This document shows positions 48,301 to 56,897 of a DNA stretch of 57,500 bases, piece by piece (position 1 is the first letter of the stretch; every line of letters begins with the position of its first letter). Under the pieces are notes generated by a model that saw only the letters and a program-made list of their open reading frames with translations, was not told the DNA's origin and searched no databases. Position numbers and translations under genes: made by a program. This DNA comes from Tubulanus polymorphus (taxonomy: Eukaryota > Nemertea > Palaeonemertea > Tubulaniformes > Tubulanidae): assembly GCF_964204645.1 (NCBI RefSeq), contig NW_027437477.1:2501-60000 (forward strand), in the 5' to 3' direction.

Positions 48301-51300
48301 TCGTTGATAGTTTTCATGAAATATAATCAGGGTCTTTTCGACAAGTTCCAAAAATATCTAAGAGATCGGTTGCAGGTCCAGCGAATATTCTCATAATCAA
48401 CACAGCATGAACCGCGAGATTATTATATCATGATGGATGTCTCATTGCGCAGGTTTGATATTGCATTTTTGACATACTGTTTTGAATTTTACTCGACTAA
48501 TCGCAGTATTTAAGATCAATCTCTTAGATACTTTCCAGATGTTGCCAATACGCAAAGGCAAAAAATTTTCAACGGATACGATGTTTCTATCGCTGAGGAA
48601 ATACTTTTCAAATAGCGATTCACTTGAACGGGACACCAAACATATACCAGGAAGTAAAACAAAGGTTTCACACGGAAAAAAACCAGAACCAGAAGCTATT
48701 TACCCAGAGTCGGTTGTTTGATGTAAAAGTACATTTTCAACGATGTCTCCGTCATATACTTAGCGCAGATGACGTCATAGCCTACGCCGCTGATCTTCAT
48801 TTTGTACGTGGTCATCATTCCCGGCTCGCGCGTCATGTCGGTGACGTCATCCGATTCTAAGACGACGTCACCTTCGGGAATGATAGCGATCACGTCTCCT
48901 CCCGTTACGGGTATTTCGATTTGATATCTCTTTTTCAAATATGGAAACCAACGAAATTCTTCCTTTACGCGAACCCGGGCGACGCCTTCTAGTTCGAATC
49001 GTTGAAATTCGTCGACGTCGGAGCAATCCATCGCATTACTTGATTCGAACGTCTGGAAGATTCCAATTCTGGGCGAAACGATTTTGAGATTTTCCGTTGT
49101 AGTTATTTCAATGAGATTCACCGGGCCTTTCAATTTACCGATCCGAAAGTAGCCGTCTATACCACCGGAACTGAGGTAAGCTACGGAATATAGCGTGCCG
49201 AATAAACCTGTCGGTATAACAGTTAAATACATGGCGGGATCAGTGTGAACTCGAGTTTTGCTGTTTACTGAATCGTTCGTGTAGTTTTTGCCTTTCAGGT
49301 TCGTCATATTTCCAAAAACGAAAACGCGATTTTCTGTAAATTAACATTTAAAAATGCATTCAAATAATCCTTAGAATCCTTAATTCTATAGCAGGCGTTT
49401 TGAGATGGACAGAAAAGGGGAAATAAAAGATTAGAATTCTTTTATTATTTGAGTATTTTCCACAGGAAAGCTCGAAATCGGATTTATGCCCAAAGTAACT
49501 AAAAACGCCTTTACAAAGTGTATGCATTTATATATTGAATTGCATATGGAAATAAAACTTGCGTTTTATAGTCTCACAAACAGCGACGGCCATTGTTTTC
49601 TCCGAGGTGGTATTTGTCGGAATCCATTCACTGTTGTACAAGTTGTATAGGACTGAATCGAACACGTTCCGTTTTCCTGTAAAATATGGTGATTTTGATC
49701 AGTGACAATAAAATCTGTGCCTCGTGTTCATTCGAATTCATCTCGCGTCAATGGAAATTACCCGTGGTTAAATGTTGAAATGGGAAATCGTTATCCGACG
49801 ACCCTTGAATCCAGACGTACGTTACTTTCACATTTTGGAGTTGCTTCTCGATATAGTTCGCTTCTGCCTGGCTGTTCAGTTGAAGCAACTAAAACGAGGT
49901 CAAATATCTGGTTAATATATATTTTGACCGTGAATTGAGTTTATCCATGTTCCATAAGTTTGAATAAGGTCTCTGTGATGAAGGTTTTAACGTGCACACT
50001 GTCTGTACCCAGCCACCCTTCCGACCATCACCAATCGGTGGGAATACTTCCCAAAACTTCCCAATATAAAGGATTAAAAATATAGCTGTAATTATTTCAT
50101 GAAACGGGAATCAGGTTTATATTCACCCAATGGATTCGCAAGTAAAAACCGAGAAGGACAGATAGTATGCGGTCAGTACGCGAATAGAACTGGGTGCAGT
50201 GTGGCCCCGCTTTGGGTAAATGTTCGGTTACTCACGTGACCGTTACGCGGGTCTTTATCTTGACAATATCGTTCGGCGTCCCGTCTGGTGAATTGTTGAT
50301 CCGATACTAGATAGCACTGACTGTACAACTCGTAATTCCAACCATCGGGACATTCTATTAATAGATAAAACAGAAAACAAGCGAGAGAATGAAATACATG
50401 GTACAGAAATACACTGAACAATCCATTTAATTTCATCCGTACCTTTTAGAAATGTTTGATGTACCGCATTACCTAGATCGTCTGTCAATAGATAAAAACA
50501 AGAAAAATAACTTGAACGTTTATTGACGCCTTAACATATATTATATATTGTTGACGTATCCCGATAGCAACAAAACAGATATTAGACGCTGTAGATTTGA
50601 GATGACTTACGACTGCATGGATGAATTAAACAGTAATCCCACCGTATCTTGATATTGATTGTGTAACACCACGGTCCCGGTTCACCGTCCGGATTACGAC
50701 AATAGTTTTGCGCTTTTCCGAAACTTTTCGTTGGAAATGCTTGCGCGTCGAGACTGTGTGCGTGTGGTTTTTGCGAGTTCCACGCTTGACATTCGATGCC
50801 CGTGTATGTTTTGGACGTATGACCTTGAAACATATCACCGTATGACGTCATTTTACATTCCCTTTCTTTTTGCGTCTGCAGTATTTTCAACTCATCGATT
50901 GTGCTTAATTCCACTGAAAATGCCGTTAAAATGGCAGACGTTAGAACTACTAACAATCCCAAAATTATATTCTCGGTCCAGTAGGGCTAACAGTTGTAAG
51001 TTGAGATTTGGCTCCACCGAGTTGAGTGCATCTGATTGAAAATCGATTGATTTAACTCTGGAATCAAACTTAATCAATAACTGTAGAACAAGATCCTGGG
51101 GTCGGTTTTATAGACTGGTATTACCTTTAACCCGGGGGCTAACCCAATTCATTTTCAATTGAGTTAACCCCCCGGTTAAAGGTTATACCGGTCTTTGAAA
51201 CTGACCCCTGGTGAATGAGAATAAAAAACCACATTTTTAAAACTTGTTATCATCATTTTTGTAAAACTTTAAATATTACGTTGGGCGAATTTGATGCGGA

Positions 51301-54300
51301 TATTTTGAATGGTATGCGTTCTGTGAAGTTGATATTCAATTACAGTTCCGCTTTCTGTTACGTCACATCCGCCGTTCATCCCAGCCGGTTCACCCTCGAG
51401 TTTTTTACTTCCATCTCGTGTTGTGTGCACTATTTCAGACGTCGATAGAATATCTATTCGATCCTCTGTTCCTGAAACCGAATTTAGGACTTGAATCAAT
51501 CATTTCTATAAATATTCGGCTTCCGAATCCGTCGAAATCCGTCGATTCATGTTGTGTTGCGTGCTATCGCGCAACACAGCCTCTTTATTCGAGCTTACCG
51601 GTATAAATTTGACAAAGACAAGGAAGCTTGATGTTACAGTCAAATAGATCGAGTTCTCCGCCGTATATTCCCGAACATCGCTTGTTACCGAAGTGAGTTC
51701 TATTTGGTGGATGCAAATTCATTTTGATCCAAAGCGGTGTGACGTGTAGATCTGTTAAATGTGGAAATTCTATAATTAATCTGATCATGTCTGATCATCG
51801 ACTCTAAAGCCAATTCGTTTTAGAGCCCATGGTCTGAATTACTAGGTGTATGATATACCTGTAAATTCGTTGCTTATCCTGCGCCATATTTCGGTGAGCT
51901 GACTGGGAAAGAACGGACCCAACTCGGAGCCGAAAAACCTTTTCGCGCAGAAATCTTCGCAATACCAGAACGGCATTATTTCGGAAACTCGAACGAACAC
52001 GCGAGAATGTCCTAAATCAATCCACCTTCTCGGTATTACACGGTCTTTTTGAATCATCTTCATCGGGCCTGAAAATCAACACGGCCATATTGATCGGTAT
52101 CGACAAGATATCAATGATTGTTTCGTTGACTTACCAAAAGGTCTCGAAAAGCAAGTTTTATTTGCGATCTTGATATCGTCGAAAGCCAAAACATCGCTTT
52201 CATTTTGGCGAATCAGTATTCTCACCTGAAATACGTATAGGATATGAGTTTATATTGATATCCATATTTTTCCTCAGATTTTTGTGTAGATATTATTTAC
52301 TGAACCGAAATACAATGATAATCCAAAGGTTAAGTAACGTCCAAATTCAATGAGGACTCTACGTTTGGAGGTTCAATTAAATCTGTATCTATATCGCACT
52401 ATGTATGATCCCTAAAGACTTATAAGAGTTCATTGATACACGATTTTACCAATGTTGGATGTGGGCTTTGAATTTACATAAAAGTCAATCGAAAATTAAC
52501 TAGATTTTGGTCGGTTTGTCCTATCGATACGCACGTCATCTAGCGGGGACATTGGATACTAATTCCATTCAAATGGGTTTGTTTCCAGTATAGGTCGGTG
52601 CTCGCAGATATGAAATGAACTTGAAGAATCGATGAATTACCGAGAATTTCCGAGATGCCGTATTGGTGACGTCTATTTCGGAGTAAGTCCACCGTTTCGA
52701 GGTGCTATACTCAGAGTGAACTGTGATCGGTTCAGAATCGGCACCGAACTCTAAAGTAACGTCAAACACCTTCCTTTTAGTCGTCTTTGTTTTATACCAC
52801 AGTCCAATACAGATGTCCGTATCAAACTCGTTGTGTAGTTCCAGACTACTGTATCCTGCTAACTCAGCCAGCAGATAATGACCTGTACGAATGTAATCAA
52901 AATTTCGTCATAAAAGCAGGCCAGTAACGAAGGTGATATGAAGGATGGCTCCGTAATCTGACCAAAACGGCAAATGTCGTGGGGATAAAGACGAAAAAGG
53001 CTGAAAGCTAATTTCAATGCGTTTGAGTACACTTAATATTCCGATTAAAACAACCAGAAATTTTTGCCCTTCGCAACAAGAAGGCAGGCGTTTGCCTAAA
53101 ACATTCAACCTTTCTGAAGACATTTTCGGGCGAATCTCGGAAATGTTTTAAAGTTTCTTGCGAACCATTTCTTCTAATCCCATGGCTACAGCATCGACAA
53201 GTAAAGTGTGAAGATGAAAATCTAGACGGGGCGGAAAACATGTCCCGTCATCAATGTTCTTCAGTCAGTCGGGGTTTAATATTTACCGTTTGTAACAGCG
53301 CATAATGGAACCTCGTCACAAGCCTCCCAGATTGTTCGCTTATCAGTCGTGTAACACCACGTGTAATTCTTATCAACCTCTCGGCAGTAATTCTGCAGAT
53401 CTTGAATATACGAATCTGACCAGTCACCAGGAATAGACGGTGAGTGCGGTTTCAAACTCGCCCAATTTTGACACATTCGACCGGATGTCGTTTTGTAGTA
53501 GTTCGATCCGGTAAACAAATCGGTGGCGTCCTTCCATTTGCATTCTATTCCATAAATGACGATAAGATAAAAAGTTTGATTATGGTTACAAGAAATTCCC
53601 CGTCAATGATGATGATCTGGAAGCTTCCTTGGAATTCTGAACGAGATAGATCGCGATAAGAGGTAAACATATTATATATAATCTACGCAGGCCTAGCAAA
53701 GCCAGAAACCCATTATTCATAGTGAATTGTGGCTAGGGCTATTCTATTATCTCCAATTTTGTTTTGTCGAATGAGAATTAAACGATACCTTTTGGCGCGA
53801 ATGTGTGATCGTGTGTGGACCAGGTTTTGCTCGTTGAATTGTTGTCGTTGATCGTAAGACGACCCGACACAACCCGAGTGAAGTTACAAAGTCCATTCTC
53901 AAAATCACAATACAACGGGAAACCTGCTGTTAACGATATGACATTTTTTGATTAATGTAGATTGAATTGTTTTTGTTATTTTGGCATCGGGGATAAATTT
54001 CGACAACTGTTTTTATGAGCAGATATATCGATAAAATCGAGTTGATATCAAACTCATTTTTAAAAGTAATTAGAGACGACATCCATTTTGACCAACGGTG
54101 TATATTGCATAATGATTAATAGTTCAATTGTTTACTCGATGATGGAATTAGGCCCGGACCTATAAAACTAAATCCAACCCACACCGTTCATTATTTTACC
54201 GATAAAACCATTTAAAACCCGTAAAACTGTCAGTTACCGATTACGGTTATTTACAATAGTGACCGTCAAACCGCAATCAACTAATGAATCTGAAATTCGC

Positions 54301-55182
54301 ACTTGCTTCAATACAATTCAATTCAATATGTTGATGTTTGAGACAATAAGAATAATGATATTCTACTGATATTGCCAGTAAACACTTAGACAACCTCTCT
54401 TTGACACTCTGCTGATCTGAAACACGTATTTCATTTTCAAATGAAAATAACTTTAATGGCAACGATCCATGGCAACGATTCCGAGGGGAGTGTGGTACGG
54501 CTGCATTAACCGTACAACACAACTTTCACAGAATGTTGATCATTCTGGTGAATTATCGATGATACGGTGTCCGTATAAAAACAGGCAACGACGGGGTGAC
54601 GGGGCGGCGGGGTGATGGGGCGTAGGGGCGGTGGAGTGATGGGCGGCGGGGTGACTGGGGTGACTGGGAGGTCGGGCGGCGGGGTGATGGGAAGGCAGAG
54701 CGACGGGACGGTGGGGTAATGGGGTGGGGCGATGGAGTGGCTGCAGGATCAATAGATATCTTTATGTGGTCTTATATGCTTTTTACCGTTTTTAGATAAT
54801 TTTATTAGTTTTTAAGCAATTGCGAGTCAAACTTCCAAAACTGTAAAAAGGCTTATTAACAATATTCCTCATTCCTCATTCCTTAAATTTCAATGACTCT
54901 TTATACAATTCTAAATAAAAGATCAATTCTATATTATGGACTTCATAGCTCAAGTCTAGTATCGGAACTACGACATAATGTTGTTCTTGGTAACTGCAAT
55001 TTGCCTGTAAGGTATTGATTTTATCAAAACCTTGATTATTGATTGTAGAGACGAACATGTAGCCAGTACATGTAACGTGTATTTACAAAAAATGAAAATG
55101 AACATATATATTACTTACTTTGTTCGGCGTCGGCTTCGGATTGTGAAATCATCAAAATCAACGCGATCAACAATCGATTCAT
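38573..55182 (-). CDS. Giant mosaic LDLa-LRR-7TM receptor (RXFP/GRL101-like), whole gene
   Basis: About 37 exons on the minus strand; my splice model gives 2625 codons and keeps one frame at every junction. Order: signal peptide; MAM with an inserted kringle; CTLD; discoidin half; kringle; CTLD; beta-rich module; discoidin half; two discoidin domains; two CUB; CTLD with EPN; LDLa run; LRRs; 7TM with DRF and NPILY; kinase-like tail. The LDLa-LRR-7TM end is the layout of type C leucine-rich GPCRs (relaxin receptors, snail GRL101), which act at the plasma membrane through G proteins. Everything before the LDLa run exceeds the family pattern as I know it. Nearly all exons are phase 1-1, which makes insertion and skipping easy. 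One transcript is inference; two or three tandem genes, or alternative splicing, are possible. Blocks are itemised in the following entries. Confidence 0.75.
39424..41485 (-). CDS. Receptor exons 33-34: last LDLa, LRRs and seven-transmembrane core
   Basis: Exon 33 (39920-41485, 522 residues) starts with an LDLa ([16 protein letters not shown]), then about six LRRs ([55 protein letters not shown]), a Cys-rich cap, then TM1 [22 protein letters not shown]2 [17 protein letters not shown]3 with [13 protein letters not shown]4 [16 protein letters not shown]5 [21 protein letters not shown]6 [10 protein letters not shown]. Exon 34 (39424-39553) holds TM7 with [27 protein letters not shown] and NPILY are the conserved class A points, so coupling ability looks intact. 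Closest layout: relaxin receptors and GRL101. Confidence 0.9.
41572..43188 (-). CDS. Receptor exons 27-32: LDLa repeats
   Basis: One module per exon, all phase 1-1. Exon 27 43045-43188: LDLa with [13 protein letters not shown]. Exon 28 42755-42868: [13 protein letters not shown]. Exon 29 42547-42666: [15 protein letters not shown], lacking Cys4 and Cys6. Exon 30 42248-42361: LDLa with the acidic box degraded ([14 protein letters not shown]). Exon 31 42020-42151: a Cys-containing module, not LDLa ([23 protein letters not shown]), of a kind I associate with GRL101-like receptors. Exon 32 41572-41688: [13 protein letters not shown]. LDLa modules bind calcium through the CD..DC.DGSDE box. The seventh module begins exon 33. 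Confidence 0.85.
43285..43893 (-). CDS. Receptor exons 24-26: third CTLD with EPN motif
   Basis: Exons 24 (43672-43893), 25 (43537-43606) and 26 (43285-43457), junction phases 1 and 2. The sequence starts [17 protein letters not shown] and [20 protein letters not shown], with [48 protein letters not shown], ending [18 protein letters not shown]. Of the three CTLDs this is the only one with EPN, the motif of mannose-type calcium-dependent lectins; the matching WND is WFD here, so binding is plausible but not sure. A Thr/Ser/Lys linker ([11 protein letters not shown]) then leads to the LDLa run. Confidence 0.82.
43991..45292 (-). CDS. Receptor exons 21-23: two CUB domains
   Basis: Exons 21 (45156-45292) and 22 (44732-44954) give CUB 1: [20 protein letters not shown], then [45 protein letters not shown]. 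It lacks most CUB cysteines. Exon 23 (43991-44428) gives CUB 2 in a single exon: [79 protein letters not shown], with the YP/FP-W-I-F and CG-like positions in order. CUB domains mediate protein binding, often calcium dependent. The intron between exons 21 and 22 contains a single decayed copy of the 69-bp satellite. Confidence 0.72.
45001..45060 (+). repeat. Single relic of the 69-bp satellite
   Basis: CTGAAGA followed by CGACTATTATGATA, then CGTCGAATAAA and CTCAAGGAA, in the order of the satellite at 1-1340, in an intron of the large receptor. Confidence 0.6.
45413..47856 (-). CDS. Receptor exons 16-20: two discoidin (F5/8C) domains
   Basis: Exons 16 (47695-47856) and 17 (47109-47324) give one fucolectin-like F5/8[21 protein letters not shown], then [39 protein letters not shown]. 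Exons 18 (46211-46362), 19 (45805-45957) and 20 (45413-45572) give a canonical discoidin: [51 protein letters not shown], then [20 protein letters not shown]. These domains bind cell-surface glycans, lipids or collagen. Phases are 1-1 outside, 0-0 inside the second domain. Exon 20 and its neighbour intron have been copied to 36 kb. Intron 17 holds a SINE (46621-46692). Confidence 0.78.
46621..46692 (-). mobile_element. tRNA-derived SINE
   Basis: Minus strand: TCTAGTGGTTAGGG (A-box-like, 46684-46671) and GGTTCGAGCCC (B-box, 46643-46633), followed by a CTAGGGTTAGGGTTA tail. Shape recalls a tRNA D-loop and T-loop with poor acceptor pairing, so a SINE head rather than a working tRNA. Confidence 0.6.
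48007..49333 (-). CDS. Receptor exons 14-15: beta-rich module and discoidin C-terminal half
   Basis: Exon 14 (48704-49333, 210 residues) is one large exon without a domain I can name: [15 protein letters not shown], then [33 protein letters not shown]. The order of beta strands and the GDVIAI-PEG string resemble the body of the secreted protein at 30697-32114 (AGDIIGIVHIDPDSG). Exon 15 (48007-48222) reads [45 protein letters not shown], which is the second half of a fucolectin/F5/8C domain (C...V.L.....L.LCEVEVYG pattern). Its natural first half would be exon 8. All phases 1-1. Confidence 0.65.
49563..50913 (-). CDS. Receptor exons 9-13: second kringle and second CTLD
   Basis: Exon 9 50611-50913: kringle 2 ([53 protein letters not shown]). 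Exon 10 50443-50481: 13-residue linker. Exons 11 (50236-50354), 12 (49762-49888) and 13 (49563-49676): CTLD 2, starting [16 protein letters not shown] and [10 protein letters not shown], then [15 protein letters not shown], and ending [14 protein letters not shown]. No EPN/QPD motif. Exon 13 has no usable GT donor at the right phase; AAAC|GCAAGT is a classic GC-AG donor and gives the correct frame into exon 14. The frame upstream of the exon 9 acceptor is a hydrophobic stretch ([16 protein letters not shown]) without ATG, perhaps an old signal peptide. Confidence 0.73.
51095..51211. mobile_element. Palindromic foldback element (MITE-like), copy 3
   Basis: Ends CCTGGGGTCGGTTT and AAACTGACCCCTGG form an inverted repeat, and the inner arms (GGTATTACCTTTAACCCGGG) pair too. 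It lies in the intron between receptor exons 8 and 9. Same family as 12502-12605 and 21292-21403. Confidence 0.8.
51280..52068 (-). CDS. Receptor exons 6-8: first CTLD and a discoidin N-terminal half
   Basis: Exons 6 (51859-52068) and 7 (51599-51751) form a C-type-lectin-like domain: [29 protein letters not shown], then [35 protein letters not shown]. The C-terminal DC-x6-C-x-C spacing is CTLD-like; no EPN/QPD or WND sugar-binding motif is seen. Exon 8 (51280-51471) reads [44 protein letters not shown], which is the first half of an F5/8 type C (fucolectin-like) domain (DG..C..T...L..I..I.I). Its second half is not in the next exon. Donor CAAC|GTAATA, phase 1. Confidence 0.72.
52135..55182 (-). 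CDS. Receptor exons 1-5: signal peptide and MAM domain with nested kringle
   Basis: Exon 1 55119-55182 ([20 protein letters not shown], signal peptide). Exon 2 53789-53923 starts a MAM domain ([14 protein letters not shown], ending [12 protein letters not shown]). Exon 3 53287-53544 is a full kringle ([11 protein letters not shown], then [38 protein letters not shown]; six Cys). Exon 4 52641-52882 resumes the MAM ([35 protein letters not shown]). Exon 5 52135-52225 ends it ([18 protein letters not shown], then C). Introns around the kringle are both phase 1, so removing exon 3 restores a normal MAM ([14 protein letters not shown]). An intron 2 acceptor alternative (CAGCAG) would add one residue. 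Confidence in each domain call is high; that exon 3 is always included is unknown. Confidence 0.82.
54585..54745. repeat. G-rich imperfect repeat in receptor intron 1
   Basis: Irregular GGGGCGGCGGGGTGATGGGG-type units; no frame supported. Confidence 0.85.
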
Positions 55183-56897
55183 GGTGATCTTTCGAATTCA
55201 CAATGACAACGACGCGTGAGCTTTGACATCGAGTCAGAGTAGACAGAGTTAGGAGATAACATTTCATCAGACAAATTATTCGTATCTAGGCGAATGATAC
55301 ACCCGCTAATAAAGCCAGCAATGATTTATGCGGTGCAACGACGACATGATCGGAGCAATCCACTTCATCAATACTTCATCGCATCGTTTTTATTTCATTG
55401 ATTGCTATTTTCGTTCCACTTCATGAAACAAAACATAACAAAAAAGACAAACAAAAAACGCTTTCTATCGGTCAGTTACTTCCAGGTAATTGAAGAAAAC
55501 GTGACCAATTTACCCAGTTCTCGTAATTGAATTAGGGCTCAGATCTCACTGGTAAAATCTTGGACGCAGGCGAGGACGTCGTCGGAATTCGAGCTCGTAC
55601 GGCCAGTCCGAAAGTGGAATACGTAACCAAAACCGCAGTTTAGTGTGAACTGCGAAAGTGCGCTTGTAAAATGTCTAATGTTCATTTTCAACTTGTCTCA
55701 GATTTGTCTCATTGAGAAATGTTTTTACGGCGTCAAAAAAAAACACGGAGAGAGGTAGATCCTCCCTGCTTGACCCCCTACTACTGTCTCAGGAATACGG
55801 GTCGCAATACTCGCGGTGAACGGTCAATAGCGATGACAACCGGACGAATATTTATTGATGGATTATGACACACGAAGCATCCGTTTAATTCCAATCTTCC
55901 TCGGACTCACGTGATTGTAGCTTCTTCGCCGAGCGGAGATTGATCACGCCGGGCCGGAAGTATCATCGCAGAGCCGACCCAATAACCTCGATTTCAACAA
56001 AGCATTCGATTCCACACGCGCGCAATCAATCAGTTTTTCGATAAAAGCGCAGCCGTTTTGGATTTAATCCCCGGATCATTCAAAAACTCGTTAATGAATT
56101 TGAGTAAATTGAATTACGTGTGTCTTACTTGAATCTGAAAAGAAAGGCCTTAGTGCAGATGTATATTAAGTGTGGCTCTCGTTTGTTACAAGTGAAATCC
56201 TGTCGATTGGAAGTACATCGGGCAAAAGTCCGGGGGAGGAATTATCCATCCCAGAAGTCTACGTTATCGGCGACATATTGGAACCAGTGTTTTTTTCTGA
56301 ACAGACGGTTTTCTTCTGTCGGGTCTTTTGCTTCCGGGACAACGGCTTAAATTGTTGCAAAAATGATTCGTCAACGAAAACTGTTATTTTATCCACTCCC
56401 AAGGCAAGCGTGCCATGCGGACTGAAATACATAAATTCGTTAATTAGTCCCTAATCCATCACAAACAACTGTTGATGTTGAACCGGTGACCGGTAGCAGT
56501 GTCTTAATTAATCTTTCCATGATTTCTTTGTCTTGCAGAAGTGGAATAATTGTTTAATAAGCCAGTGGTCATCTTCACCCATCAGGGGATTCGAACCTAC
56601 TAAGTCGATGGATCTTTGTAGTGCCCGAGCACCTGAGAAAGGATTACTTTTCATTGTCCGAAAGAAAAACATGAACTATCCAAATTTCGAAAAATCTTGA
56701 CAAAGTTTATGACACTGACTTTTTGAAGCGCACTTTGAAAATTTTAGCTGGTTCGTTCGTTAAGATAATCGGAAAATATATAATAATAAACAAATGATAA
56801 TAATCAACAGAATTACAAGTGGGTTTTTGACGAAAGTTAGAAAACCCTAATAATAGTAAAATCTGAAAATTCATACGGTGCCTGTTTCGTTTAAAAA
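55183..56897. other. Divergent intergenic region
   Basis: Separates the start of the large receptor (minus) from the start of the mitochondrial-type gene (plus), so it should hold both promoters. No TATA box was obvious. The dispersed repeat copy 2 occupies 56242-56761. Confidence 0.55.
56242..56761 (-). mobile_element. Dispersed repeat with tRNA-like B-box, copy 2
   Basis: Matches 35066-35602, starting TTATCCATCCCAGAAGTCTA and ending near GCGCACTTTGAAAATTTTAG, with small deletions. Insertion ends and target duplications are not clear. Confidence 0.65.

Noticed and set aside
56170-56454. Open frame in the dispersed repeat
   Set aside because: The same repeat at 35066 has a different homopolymer length that breaks the frame.
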